Positions 1-8,856 of a stretch of 20,479 nucleotides of DNA are shown one piece after another. Under the pieces are notes generated by a model that saw only the letters and a program-made list of their open reading frames with translations, was not told where the DNA came from and searched no databases. The position numbers were made by a program, and so were the translations under genes. Source of the stretch: Lentisphaeria bacterium (lineage in GTDB: Bacteria > Verrucomicrobiota > Lentisphaeria > Victivallales > Victivallaceae); contig CAAGDG010000102.1 in assembly GCA_900768515.1 (NCBI GenBank), positions 1 through 20,479 on the forward strand. Reading direction: 5' to 3'. The stretch's first letter is position 1. Each line of letters opens with the position of its first letter.

Positions 1-843
1 AAACGGGTCGCCGCGCTGCTTCGCGCCCTCCCCGCCGGCGAGGACGATCCACGCCATCCGGCCTACCTGGAGGACCGCATCGCCATGTACGAAGGGCGGC
101 CGCAGCAGTACGGGACGCAGTTCGAGTGGAATGAAAACGGCATTCTCACCCCCGCGCTCCACGACGCGCCGGAGCGGGTGGACGCCCGGCGGCGGGCGCT
201 GGGACTGCCGACGCTGGCGGAGACCACCCGGAACTTCCGCAACTCCCAGCGAACCGTTCCGGACCCGGAAACCCGGGCCGGACACCGGGCCTCCTGCCGG
301 CAGTGGCTGGCGGAGACCGGCTGGCGGAAACCGCGGCCCCGGATTGGAATCAGCAGCTGTCTGCTCGGCAGACCGGTCCGGTACGACGGTCGCCACAAGT
401 ACGACGGGATCGTGGTGGAGGCGCTCTCTGAAGTGGTCGAATGGGTGGAGTTCTGTCCGGAAACCGGCTGCGGGCTTCCGGTGCCGCGCGAACCGGTCCA
501 TCTCACCGGCGATCCGGCCGCACCCCGGCTGGAAACCGGTTCGGGAGAACCGGGTCCGAACCTTCCGATGGACGAATACTGCCGCCGGAGAATCGAAGAG
601 CTGAAACAAGAGAAGCCCGCCGGTTTCCTCTTCAAATCGAAATCCCCCTCCTGCGGACTCTGCGTCAACGTCCACGGCGGACGGGGCGAAATTCTCGGGA
701 AAGCCCCGGGGCTCTTCGCCGCGGCCTGTAAAAAAGCGTTTCCGGAACTTCCGGTTGCCGAGTCCGACGAACTGCACGATCCGGCGGTTCTGGCGCAGTG
801 GAAAGACCGGCTGGAGCGGATGCGGGAGGATTTTTCCCGATGA
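1..843 (+). CDS. DUF6624-like / DUF523 (TudS-like) fusion protein, 5' end missing
   Basis: The frame is open from the first base, so the gene starts outside the window; an internal ATG at 85 is probably not the true start. The first ~70 codons (RIAMYEGRPQQYGTQF ... VDARRRALGLPTLAE) resemble the C-terminal half of DUF6624, a family of unknown function. From about codon 116 the protein matches DUF523: IGISSCLLG, RYDG, FCPE, PREP and KSPSCGLC. Conserved cysteines fall at window codons 120, 152 and 218, with extra ones at 157 and 221. DUF523 includes TudS, a thiouracil desulfurase whose [4Fe-4S] cluster is held by three cysteines, so a Fe-S desulfurase-like role is plausible but inferred. No signal peptide is visible in the part present. 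The stop overlaps the next start (ATGA), suggesting an operon. DUF523 assignment is firm; the DUF6624 half is from pattern memory. Confidence 0.8.
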   Translation, partial: KRVAALLRALPAGEDDPRHPAYLEDRIAMYEGRPQQYGTQFEWNENGILTPALHDAPERVDARRRALGLPTLAETTRNFRNSQRTVPDPETRAGHRASCRQWLAETGWRKPRPRIGISSCLLGRPVRYDGRHKYDGIVVEALSEVVEWVEFCPETGCGLPVPREPVHLTGDPAAPRLETGSGEPGPNLPMDEYCRRRIEELKQEKPAGFLFKSKSPSCGLCVNVHGGRGEILGKAPGLFAAACKKAFPELPVAESDELHDPAVLAQWKDRLERMREDFSR

Positions 844-1301
844 AGCGGGGATTTTCCCTGCTGCTCGGCATCGCCGCCGTCGCCGGTGCGCCGGCGCTGC
901 TGATGCTCCCGGGAGGGGATCCGACGCCCGGCACGGTCCGGAAAGCGGAGCAGCGCCTCCCCGTTCCCGAGCAGCTCCTGCGGAAGCTGGCCCGTCCGGA
1001 ATGGGACGCCTTCTGCGGAAACGCCGCCGCCATCATCGAAAGCGCCCGCCTCCATGCCGCAGCCGGCGACGCCGGGAGCGCGGAACGGTGGCTGCGGTGG
1101 GGCGCCGCCGAAGTGCGGCAGCCGGCGGTCATGCTCTATTACGGCGACACCCTCGCCGCCTCCCGCCCGGAAGAGGCGGAAGTGTGGTACCGCCGGGCGG
1201 CCGCTGCCGTGACCGATCCCTCCGATCCGGCGCAGGCGGCGTTTCTGAATGCGGTGCGATCCCGGCTGCGGGAAGGAGAAACTCATGCGGAACACCCGTA
1301 A
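840..1301 (+). CDS. Small membrane-anchored or exported protein of unknown function
   Basis: This 153-residue protein is not recognised as a known family. It starts MKRGFSLLLGIAAVAGAPALLML, a short basic N-terminus followed by a hydrophobic stretch, so it is probably a signal anchor or signal peptide. The rest is alanine-rich and helical, with a TPR/Sel1-like look around residues 65-120 (AERWLRWGAAEV, YYGDTLAA, AEVWYRRAAAAV), which suggests one or two helix-turn-helix repeats for protein contacts. The start at 840 is chosen over an in-frame ATG at 798 because 840 has a GGGAGGA ribosome site 9 nt upstream and exposes the hydrophobic N-terminus. It overlaps the previous stop (ATGA) and runs 17 nt into the next gene, so the three genes are likely translated together. 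The function may be linked to the membrane protein downstream; that is inference only. Confidence 0.65.
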   Translation: MKRGFSLLLGIAAVAGAPALLMLPGGDPTPGTVRKAEQRLPVPEQLLRKLARPEWDAFCGNAAAIIESARLHAAAGDAGSAERWLRWGAAEVRQPAVMLYYGDTLAASRPEEAEVWYRRAAAAVTDPSDPAQAAFLNAVRSRLREGETHAEHP

Positions 1302-2631
1302 TCCCTTCCTCCTCCCGGCACTGGCGGCGACACTCTGCTGCATGGTGGTGCCGCTCTTCAAACTTGCGCTGCTCGAATGGGGGGCCCCCGATCCGGAAAC
1401 CGCGCTCTTTCTCGAGCAGTACCTTGCCGGACGCGGCGTGCTCGAAAGCGTGTTCGACCCGCTCCGCAACGACTGGGGCTTCTATCAGGGGCGTGAACTG
1501 AGTTACTTCTTCGACCGGCTCGACGCGCTCTGGATCGGCTGGTCGGCCCGACATGGGATACTCCATTTCTGCTCGCTCTGGGCGCTCCTTTTCACCGCCG
1601 GAAGCGTCTTTGTGCAGCAGTACGCCATCCGGCAGCTGATGCCGAAGCTTCCCTCCTGGCAGGCGGGGATGATTTCACTGCTCTACCTGCTTCTGCCGCA
1701 GAGCGGAAACGCTGTCTATTTCCGCTCCGCCAAGCCGGGCGCGGCATTCTGCCTGACGACAGCGGGCTTCCTGCTGCTCGCCCTCGCCCGGGCCCCCCGC
1801 CGGGAGAAGGAGTTCTCCCTCGCCGCTGGAGCGGGGGCGGCGCTTTTCGGGGCCTCTCTGTTCGACCGCCAGGGAGCGTTCTTCGCCGCCGCCATCGCAA
1901 CCGGAGCGGGCGCGATGCTGCTGGCGGAACTTCTCTTTTTCCGCACGCCGGAAACCGTCCGGCGCAGAACCGCCCTCGCGGCCGCAACCGCCCTCGCGGC
2001 AACCGCGGCCGGAACCTTCTGCAATCTGGTGCTTTCGCCGGCCCTGATCCGTTTTTTCAACGGGTATTCTCCCTCCGGAGAATACCAGCAGGTGACCGGC
2101 CTGATCCGGTGGGAAACGCTCCTCGCCGGCGCGGAATTCCTCTTCGGCAACCTCGGTGCCATCCTGACCGGAATGCGCAACGTCGGAGCGGCGGCAGCGG
2201 CATTCCTCCTCTCCGCCGCGGCGGTCGCGGCAATGGTGCGAAGCAGAAAACCGGCTTTCTATTTTACGGCCGGCTGCTTCACCCTGCTGCTGGGAGCCTC
2301 CTGGGTCTGCGCAACCGGGATGTTCGCGCGCCATCCGGTGATCCTGCACGAGCAGGTCATGTACGGAGCCTACTTTCTGCCGACGCTGGCACTGCTGATT
2401 CCCTTTGCCGCGCTGGCCCTGGAACAGGTTCCGCGACGGGCGGGAGCCGTGATTCTGGCGGCGGTGACGGCCGTTGCCGTCGCAGGCTTCGCGTTGCATC
2501 CCCCGGAACCTCCGCCGGGTGCGCGGGAGGCGCTCCGCTTTCTGGAGTCGTACCGGAACGGCACGTTTCAGGAAGAGGAGCATCCGGTTCCGCTCTCGTT
2601 GCGGAAACTGGCGGAGCGGCTTGAACCATAG
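1285..2631 (+). CDS. Polytopic membrane protein, possible GT-C-type glycosyltransferase
   Basis: The 448-residue protein has about 11-12 hydrophobic segments spread over its whole length, the first at residues ~9-28, so it is an integral inner-membrane protein. The first long loop (WGFYQGRELSYFFDRLDALW) recalls the periplasmic loop 1 of GtrII/DUF2723-like GT-C enzymes, which use polyprenyl-linked sugars, but I cannot see a decisive catalytic motif and I do not assign the function. A second loop after the seventh segment (RFFNGYSPSGEYQQVTG) is also likely extracytoplasmic. The start at 1285 is preferred over an in-frame ATG at 1249 because AAGGAG lies 6 nt before it and the hydrophobic N-terminus follows directly. 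It overlaps the small exported protein by 17 nt and is the last gene of the unit. A polysaccharide polymerase or O-antigen-type protein is an alternative. Confidence 0.6.
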   Translation: MRNTRNPFLLPALAATLCCMVVPLFKLALLEWGAPDPETALFLEQYLAGRGVLESVFDPLRNDWGFYQGRELSYFFDRLDALWIGWSARHGILHFCSLWALLFTAGSVFVQQYAIRQLMPKLPSWQAGMISLLYLLLPQSGNAVYFRSAKPGAAFCLTTAGFLLLALARAPRREKEFSLAAGAGAALFGASLFDRQGAFFAAAIATGAGAMLLAELLFFRTPETVRRRTALAAATALAATAAGTFCNLVLSPALIRFFNGYSPSGEYQQVTGLIRWETLLAGAEFLFGNLGAILTGMRNVGAAAAAFLLSAAAVAAMVRSRKPAFYFTAGCFTLLLGASWVCATGMFARHPVILHEQVMYGAYFLPTLALLIPFAALALEQVPRRAGAVILAAVTAVAVAGFALHPPEPPPGAREALRFLESYRNGTFQEEEHPVPLSLRKLAERLEP

Positions 2632-2638
2632 GCCTTCC

Positions 2639-2659
2639 CTCCCGGCGGCGGAGTTTTTT
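2639..2659 (+). terminator. Possible intrinsic terminator after the first operon
   Basis: A short GC stem (CTCC(C)G / CGGAG with one bulged C and a four-base loop) is followed directly by six T residues, 8 nt after the stop of the membrane-protein gene. The stem is weak, so this is a moderate call. Confidence 0.4.
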
Positions 2660-2672
2660 CTCTCTTTCCGGC

Positions 2673-2699
2673 TTGCATCTGCGGTTTTCGGTATTATAG
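2673..2699 (+). promoter_or_regulatory. Weak candidate promoter for araBD
   Basis: TTGCAT at 2673-2678 and TATAGT at 2694-2699 are 15 bp apart; the overlapping TATTAT at 2692-2697 would give only 13 bp. The AT-rich TATTATAG stands out in this GC-rich sequence and lies about 112 nt before the araB start. Spacing is poor compared with the four stronger promoters in the window. No clear operator for an arabinose regulator was seen. Confidence 0.3.
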
Positions 2700-2811
2700 T
2701 TTCGTATGAGGCAATTGACCGGCTGCCCCGGCCGTGCGGAGGAGGCCGGCCTCCCCCGGACCGGAATACGCCGGACCCATTTCAAAGCACAAGGAGAAAG
2801 AAGAGCGCGCC

Positions 2812-4407
2812 ATGACTTCAAACCGCACCCTGATCGGCCTCGACTTCGGATCGGACAGCGTCCGGGCCGTGCTGGTCACCGAAACAGGAGAACAGCTTGC
2901 CACCTGCGTCCACAACTACGCCCGCTGGGGGGATGGTCGCTACAGCGACGCCTCGGAGAACCGTTTCCGCCAGCATCCGTTGGACTATATTGAAGGGGTG
3001 GAAGCGACCATCCGCGGGGTCCTCCGGGAATCCGATCCCGGCAGGGTGGCCGGCATCGCGGTGGACACCACCGGTTCGACGCCCTGTGCGGTCGACTCCG
3101 ACGGCGTCCCGCTCGCACTCCGCCCCGACTTTGCGGAAAATCCCAACGCGATGTTCCTGCTCTGGAAGGACCACACCGCAATCGACGAGGCGTCCCGGAT
3201 CAACCGTTTCGCCTCGGAGTGGGACGGCACCGACTTCCGCAAATACGAGGGCGGCATCTATTCGAGCGAATGGTTCTGGAGCAAGATCCTGCACGTGCTC
3301 CGGAATGATCCGGCAGTGCGGGAAGCCGCATACAGCTGGGTCGAACACTGCGACTGGATCACCGGAGAACTCGCCGGACGCACCGCGCCGGCTCAGCTGG
3401 TCCGCAGCCGCTGCGCCGCCGGACACAAGGCGATGTGGCACGCCGACTGGAACGGACTGCCGCCGGAGGAGTTCCTCGCCGGAATCGATCCGCTGCTGGC
3501 CGGACTCCGCTCACGCCTCTACACCGAAACCCGGACCGCCGATTTTCCGGTTGGAACCCTCTCGCCCCGCTGGGCCGCGAAACTCGGACTCTCCGAACAG
3601 GTCGTGATCGGCGGCAGCGCCTTCGACTGTCACTTTGGCGCGGTCGGCGCGGGAATCCGCCCCTTTGAACTGGTCAAGGTGATCGGAACCTCGACCTGCG
3701 ACATCCTGGTGGCGCCGGAGATTCCGAACTGCGTCCGGGGCATCTGCGGACAGGTCGACGGTTCCGTGATTCCGGGGATGATCGGGCTCGAAGCCGGCCA
3801 ATCCGCCTTCGGCGACGTTTACGCCTGGTTCAAGCGGCTTCTCGGGTACGCCGGGGAGATCTCGCTGCCGGAACTGGAACGGGAGGCGGCCGGAATCGTT
3901 CCGGACGAACTCGCCCCGATCGCCGTGGACTGGTTCAACGGACGCCGGACGCCCGACGCCAACCAGCACCTGACCGGCGCGATCCTCGGACTCAGTCTCG
4001 GTTCAACCGCCCCCGCGGTCTACCGGGCGCTGGCGGAGAGCACCGCCTTCGGCGCCCGCGCCATCATCGAACGTTTCGTCCGCGAAGGCGTCCCGGTGAA
4101 GGCGGTCGCCGCCATCGGCGGAATCAGCCGGAAATCGCCGTTCGTGATGCAGCTCTGCGCCGACGTCTTCAACCTGCCGATCAAGGTGGCGGCGGCGGAC
4201 CAGGCGTGCGCGCTCGGTGCGGCGATGTTCGCCGCGGTCGCCGCGGGAATCCACCCCACCGCCGAAGCGGCGATGCAGGCGATGGGCGCCGGCTACGACC
4301 GGGTCTACACCCCCGATCCCGGCCGGAGCGCGATCTATGAAAAACGTTACCGCCGTTATCTGGCGATCGGAAAATTCCTGGAAGAGGAGACCATGGCCCA
4401 TGTATAA
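2812..4407 (+). CDS. araB: Ribulokinase (FGGY family)
   Basis: AraB phosphorylates L-ribulose to L-ribulose 5-phosphate using ATP, the second step of cytoplasmic L-arabinose breakdown. The 531 residues begin with the FGGY phosphate-binding motif GLDFGSDSVRAV and carry ribulokinase hallmarks: FRQHPLDYIEG (residues ~52-62), VDTTGSTP (84-91), NPNAMFLLWKDHTA (110-123), the probable catalytic base D272 in FDCHFGAVG, and C-terminal GGISRKSPFVMQ and ACALGAAM. It is somewhat shorter than E. coli AraB (566). The start at 2812 is chosen because homology begins there and a purine-rich AAGGAG sits ~15 nt upstream, a little far; an in-frame upstream ATG at 2734 would add 26 non-conserved residues. It overlaps araD by 8 nt, which strongly supports the arabinose role over other FGGY sugars. 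Confidence 0.93.
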   Translation: MTSNRTLIGLDFGSDSVRAVLVTETGEQLATCVHNYARWGDGRYSDASENRFRQHPLDYIEGVEATIRGVLRESDPGRVAGIAVDTTGSTPCAVDSDGVPLALRPDFAENPNAMFLLWKDHTAIDEASRINRFASEWDGTDFRKYEGGIYSSEWFWSKILHVLRNDPAVREAAYSWVEHCDWITGELAGRTAPAQLVRSRCAAGHKAMWHADWNGLPPEEFLAGIDPLLAGLRSRLYTETRTADFPVGTLSPRWAAKLGLSEQVVIGGSAFDCHFGAVGAGIRPFELVKVIGTSTCDILVAPEIPNCVRGICGQVDGSVIPGMIGLEAGQSAFGDVYAWFKRLLGYAGEISLPELEREAAGIVPDELAPIAVDWFNGRRTPDANQHLTGAILGLSLGSTAPAVYRALAESTAFGARAIIERFVREGVPVKAVAAIGGISRKSPFVMQLCADVFNLPIKVAAADQACALGAAMFAAVAAGIHPTAEAAMQAMGAGYDRVYTPDPGRSAIYEKRYRRYLAIGKFLEEETMAHV

Positions 4408-5098
4408 GAAACTCAAAGAACTCGCCTGCGCGGCCAATCGCGAACTGCCCCGTCTGGGGCTGGTGATCTACACCTTCGGCAACGTCAGCGCCGCGGACCG
4501 TGAACGCGGCGTCTACGCGATCAAACCCTCCGGCGTGGATTACGCCTCCCTCCGAAGCGAGGACATGGTGGTCGTTTCCATCGAGACCGGGAAGGTGGTC
4601 GAAGGGAACCTGCGGCCGTCGAGCGACACCGACACCCACACCGAACTTTACCGGGCATTCCCCCAGCTCGGCGGAATCGTCCACACCCATTCGACCGAAG
4701 CGGTGGCGTGGGCGCAGGCCGCGCGGAGCGTCCCGCTCTACGGAACCACCCACGCCGACCACATGGCCTGCGACATTCCCTGCACCGAATTCATGCCCGA
4801 CGAGCGGATCCGGAACAATTACGAAACTGAAACCGGACTTCAGATCGTCGAATGTTTCCGACGCCGCAACCTGAATCCGGCGGAGGTTCCGATGGTGCTG
4901 GTCGCCGGCCACGGCCCCTTCACCTGGGGACCGACCGCGGCAAAAGCGGTCTACCACGCCCGGGTGCTCGAAGAGCTCTGCCGGATGGCCCGGCTGACCG
5001 AAGAGGTCAACCCGGAGATCTCCCGGCTCAAAGAGGCGCTGATCGAAAAGCACTACCGGCGCAAACACGGCCGGGACGCCTACTACGGCCAGAAATAA
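4400..5098 (+). CDS. araD: L-ribulose-5-phosphate 4-epimerase
   Basis: AraD converts L-ribulose 5-phosphate to D-xylulose 5-phosphate by retro-aldol cleavage and re-addition, feeding the pentose phosphate pathway. It belongs to the class II aldolase/epimerase family and is 232 residues (E. coli 231). Every key residue falls at the E. coli number: the zinc ligands H95, H97 (VHTHST) and H171 (AGHGPF), plus D76, D120 and Y229. SGVDY near residue 44 and SSDTDTH at 74-80 are phosphate and substrate-site motifs. The start at 4400 lies inside the end of araB (8-nt overlap), with AGGAGA 9 nt upstream, so expression is coupled to the kinase. No L-arabinose isomerase (araA) lies in the window, so it must be elsewhere or replaced. 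Very high confidence in family and role. Confidence 0.95.
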   Translation: MYKKLKELACAANRELPRLGLVIYTFGNVSAADRERGVYAIKPSGVDYASLRSEDMVVVSIETGKVVEGNLRPSSDTDTHTELYRAFPQLGGIVHTHSTEAVAWAQAARSVPLYGTTHADHMACDIPCTEFMPDERIRNNYETETGLQIVECFRRRNLNPAEVPMVLVAGHGPFTWGPTAAKAVYHARVLEELCRMARLTEEVNPEISRLKEALIEKHYRRKHGRDAYYGQK

Positions 5099-5136
5099 CG
5101 CTTCCCGACGCCGGGAACCGGCTTTTCAAAGCAGAA

Positions 5137-5168
5137 GCGCCCCGCTCCGGAATTCCGGAACGGGGCGC
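5137..5168. terminator. Long hairpin between convergent araD and yggL, likely bidirectional terminator
   Basis: GCGCCCCG pairs with CGGGGCGC and encloses the self-complementary TCCGGAATTCCGGA, giving a nearly perfect 15-bp stem with one C/A mismatch. It sits between two genes that converge. There is no good T-run on either side (AATCTTGTCC on plus, TTCTGCTTTG on minus), so it may act as a stem block or RNA end-protecting hairpin rather than a textbook terminator. Confidence 0.55.
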
Positions 5169-5188
5169 AATCTTGTCCAACGGCGGAA

Positions 5189-5521
5189 TCAGACGTCGAG
5201 ATCACCGTACCAGGCGTCGACCAGTTCGCCGGGTTCGGCGCCGGTGACTCCCTTGACCGAACGGACGAATTCGACCGCCTCTTTGCGGCGCTCCTCCGCA
5301 CCGGCGGCCGGTCCGAGATTGATCGCCAGCACGCTCTCGGCCAGATCGAAATTGCCGCCGACTTCGAAACCGCGCGACTCCAGTCCGTCGGCGATCTCAT
5401 CGATGAAGTCGAAGAAAGCCTCGTCATCGTAGCCGGCAAATGCGTCGTAATTGAGCTTCAGCCGGAAACCGAGCTCCTGAAACTCCCCGCGATGGGTCTT
5501 CTTGCGCAAACGCTTTTTCAT
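5189..5521 (-). CDS. yggL: YggL family 50S ribosome-associated protein (DUF469)
   Basis: This 110-residue protein matches YggL by its N-terminus KKRLRKKTHRGEFQELGF and its length (E. coli 108). YggL is a small acidic protein with a basic N-terminal tail that binds the large ribosomal subunit; its exact role is not settled. The middle (DDEAFFDFIDEIADGLESRG) and the acidic C-terminus ending in YGDLDV fit the family. The ATG at 5521 has a GGAG ribosome site about 10 nt upstream. It follows the ABC exporter gene after a 24-nt gap on the same strand and has no promoter of its own that I can see, so it is probably co-transcribed with it. This neighbour is probably coincidental, as the two proteins have no known link. 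It ends before a long hairpin shared with araD. Confidence 0.85.
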   Translation of the reverse strand: MKKRLRKKTHRGEFQELGFRLKLNYDAFAGYDDEAFFDFIDEIADGLESRGFEVGGNFDLAESVLAINLGPAAGAEERRKEAVEFVRSVKGVTGAEPGELVDAWYGDLDV

Positions 5522-5545
5522 GATTTCAATTCTCCGATTTGAGTG

Positions 5546-7321
5546 TTACTGGGCCGCACTGAACTTGCGGTCCATATCCGCATAAATTCCATTCCGCGCC
5601 TTGAGTTCCTGGTGGGTGCCGATCTCGGCGATCCTGCCGTTGGCCATCACCACGATCCGGTCGGCGTCGCGGATGGTCGAAAGCCGGTGGGCCACGATGA
5701 AGGTGGTCCGCCCCTTGACCAGGCGGTCGAGCGCCGCCTTGACCTGCGCTTCGGATTCCACATCGAGCGCACTGGTCGCCTCGTCGAGAATCAGCACCCG
5801 CGGATCCCGGAGCAGAGCGCGCGCAATCGCAATGCGCTGCTTCTGACCGCCGGAGAGCCGGGCGCCGTTCTCCCGGACCCGGGTGTCGAGACCTTCCGGC
5901 AGCGAATCGATCAGGTCGAGCAGGTCGGCGCCGCGAACCGCGTCCATGAGTTCGAACTCGGTCGGATTCACGCCATAGCAGATGTTTTCCCGAATGGTGC
6001 CGTCGAAGAGCAGCGTCTCCTGCGTCACCACCGAGATGAAGGTCCGGTAGCTGCGCAGGTCGATCTCATTCATGTCCCGCCCGTCCAGCAGCAGCCTGCC
6101 GCTGGTCGGCCGCACAAAACCGATCACGAGATGGGCCATTGTCGACTTTCCGGCGCCCGAAGGACCGACCAGCGCAATGGTCTCGCCCGCTTTGACGTGC
6201 AGACAGATGTCATCGAGCGCATGCGCTTCGCTGCCGGGATAACGGAAACTGACGTGGTCGAAGACGAAATCCCCCTGAACCGAAGTAACCTCGGGCTTCC
6301 CGGCATTGAGTTCAATGTCCGGGCACTCCAGCACCTCGCCGATCGACTTGACCGATTCGAGCCCCTTGGTGATGCCGGGCAGACAGTTCATCGCCATCAG
6401 CACCGTCGCGGTGATGGTGCTGAAGTAACCGGTCAACAGCCCGATGTCACCGACGCCGATGTGAAGGATGTCCCGTTTGTAGAGGTAGGCGATCAGCACC
6501 AGCGTACCGAGATTGAAGAGCATCAGAATCACCCAGTTCACCGAAGCGAAGACCGAGTTGATGTAATCCACCCGGAGTCCCGAGGAACGAATCTGCTCCA
6601 GCCGCTGGTTCACCCGGCTGATCTCCAGGTCTTCGACGTGGTGGGCGCGGGTGATCGGAATCAGCCGCAGCATTTCCGTGACCTTGCCCGACATCTCCTC
6701 GATGCTGCGCCGGAACTCCCGGTTGCGCTCGACCATCCGCTTGCGGATCGACACGAAGAGCAGCACCGCGAACGGCACCACCGCCACATAGAAAAGCACA
6801 AAAAGCGGCGCCTTGATCAGCGTCACCACCACCGCCACCCCGATCGAAAGCACCAGGTGCGGAATCGTGTCGAGCAGCATGCGGGTCATGTTCTCAATGC
6901 TCTCCACGTCGCGGGTGACTTTATTCTGAAGTTCCCCCATCTTGGTGGTGGTGTGGTAGGGGATCGAGAGATGCTGAAGCCGGATACAGAGCGCCGAACG
7001 CAGATTGCGTTCGACCGTCCGGCACGGCACGCTCATCAGCCAGACATAGAGCATGTGGCTCGGAATATTCTGGACAATCGCGACAAACCCGATCGCAAGA
7101 ATCTCCCACAGCTTCCGGTAGAACATCTCCCCGGTGACCGCCGAATCGGTGATCATGTTGACGATCTCCGCGGTCAGGATCGGCAGCACATAAGCCGGCG
7201 ACGCCTTGACCAGATACATGATCCAGACCAGGATAAACCGCAGTTTGTAGCCGGAATAAAAGCCGATGTAGTTCTGAAAGGCGCGACGGTTGCGATACTC
7301 TCGATGCAGCAATTCTCTCAT
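5546..7321 (-). CDS. ABC exporter half-transporter (fused membrane and ATPase domains, MsbA/lipid-multidrug type)
   Basis: The 591-residue protein has an N-terminal ABC type-1 exporter membrane domain (residues ~25-320, about six membrane segments) fused to an ATPase domain (~350-585). Motifs are intact: Walker A GPSGAGKST at 386-394, Q-loop Q434, signature LSGGQ at 489-493, Walker B LILDE ending at E514 and H-loop H545, so it should be an active homodimeric exporter. Typical substrates of this subfamily are lipids, drugs or peptides; the substrate here is not predictable. The start at 7321 is chosen because AGGAAG lies 7 nt upstream and the upstream 61 residues of open frame are low-complexity. 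No second half-transporter gene is adjacent, which favours a homodimer. It is followed after 24 nt by yggL. Confidence 0.9.
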   Translation of the reverse strand: MRELLHREYRNRRAFQNYIGFYSGYKLRFILVWIMYLVKASPAYVLPILTAEIVNMITDSAVTGEMFYRKLWEILAIGFVAIVQNIPSHMLYVWLMSVPCRTVERNLRSALCIRLQHLSIPYHTTTKMGELQNKVTRDVESIENMTRMLLDTIPHLVLSIGVAVVVTLIKAPLFVLFYVAVVPFAVLLFVSIRKRMVERNREFRRSIEEMSGKVTEMLRLIPITRAHHVEDLEISRVNQRLEQIRSSGLRVDYINSVFASVNWVILMLFNLGTLVLIAYLYKRDILHIGVGDIGLLTGYFSTITATVLMAMNCLPGITKGLESVKSIGEVLECPDIELNAGKPEVTSVQGDFVFDHVSFRYPGSEAHALDDICLHVKAGETIALVGPSGAGKSTMAHLVIGFVRPTSGRLLLDGRDMNEIDLRSYRTFISVVTQETLLFDGTIRENICYGVNPTEFELMDAVRGADLLDLIDSLPEGLDTRVRENGARLSGGQKQRIAIARALLRDPRVLILDEATSALDVESEAQVKAALDRLVKGRTTFIVAHRLSTIRDADRIVVMANGRIAEIGTHQELKARNGIYADMDRKFSAAQ

Positions 7322-7417
7322 AAAAGAGCTTCCTAAAACGATGGTTCTCTGGACTCCGCCGGTGGCTCCGGTCCTCCGTCCGGAAGTGCTTCCCCCCCGG
7401 GGGGCCCCGGAGGTACT

Positions 7418-7423
7418 AAAATA
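7418..7423 (-). promoter_or_regulatory. Candidate -10 box for the ABC exporter gene
   Basis: On the minus strand TATTTT followed by AGTACC lies about 97 nt before the exporter start and resembles the -10 boxes of the stronger promoters here. No convincing -35 element was found 16-18 bp upstream, so this is weak. Confidence 0.3.
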
Positions 7424-7596
7424 CGGATACGACTTTGCGCCATATCCGTTCACGCCGCCGGTTCCGCCGGACGGAGAAACCGATCGGACCGGTTCGATTT
7501 TCAACTTTCCAAACTCCGGCCGGCAGCCGGCGATTCCATTCCGCGCGGGGAACCGCCCCGTTTCAGGCGGCGATTCTCCGGATGGAAGACAAATCC

Positions 7597-8697
<1,101 letters not shown>

Positions 8698-8764
8698 TTC
8701 CTTTTGCTTCCTTGCTTTGCTCGTCCGCAATGCCGAAGCGGCCACTGACGACCTGCGGGTTGCT

Positions 8765-8794
8765 CCGGTTCCTCGAACCGGCCCGTCTCCGGGC
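8765..8794 (-). promoter_or_regulatory. Back-to-back hairpins in the predicted msmX-like leader
   Basis: Read on the minus strand, GCCCG-GAGA-CGGGC (8794-8781, a GNRA-type tetraloop) is directly followed by CCGGTTC-GAG-GAACCGG (8781-8765, a perfect 7-bp stem); the two share one base. They lie inside the ~116-nt untranslated leader expected from the promoter at 8848-8821. No U-run follows, so it is not an intrinsic terminator; an operator or RNA-stability element is possible. Confidence 0.4.
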
Positions 8795-8820
8795 ACATTG
8801 CAGACAGACTTTGAAAAGAA

Positions 8821-8848
8821 AATATAGACCGGAGTACGCCGTTTTCAA
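8821..8848 (-). promoter_or_regulatory. Promoter of the MsmX-like ATPase gene
   Basis: On the minus strand TTGAAA (8848-8843) and TATATT (8826-8821) are separated by 16 bp, a near-consensus housekeeping sigma promoter. Transcription would begin near 8813, giving a leader of about 116 nt before the ATG at 8697. Confidence 0.7.
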
Positions 8849-8856
8849 GTCCGGAA

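Noticed and set aside
5543..7336. Long open frame on the plus strand opposite the ABC exporter gene
   Set aside because: It is a GC-skew shadow: the opposite strand holds a full ABC transporter with all motifs. The shadow protein is Asp/His/Arg-rich with no known motif.
7322..7596. 275-bp gap searched for a small gene or terminator after the MsmX-like gene
   Set aside because: It contains only short GC-rich repeats and a weak AACCG-7-CGGTT stem; no convincing gene, and no U-run strong enough for a terminator call.
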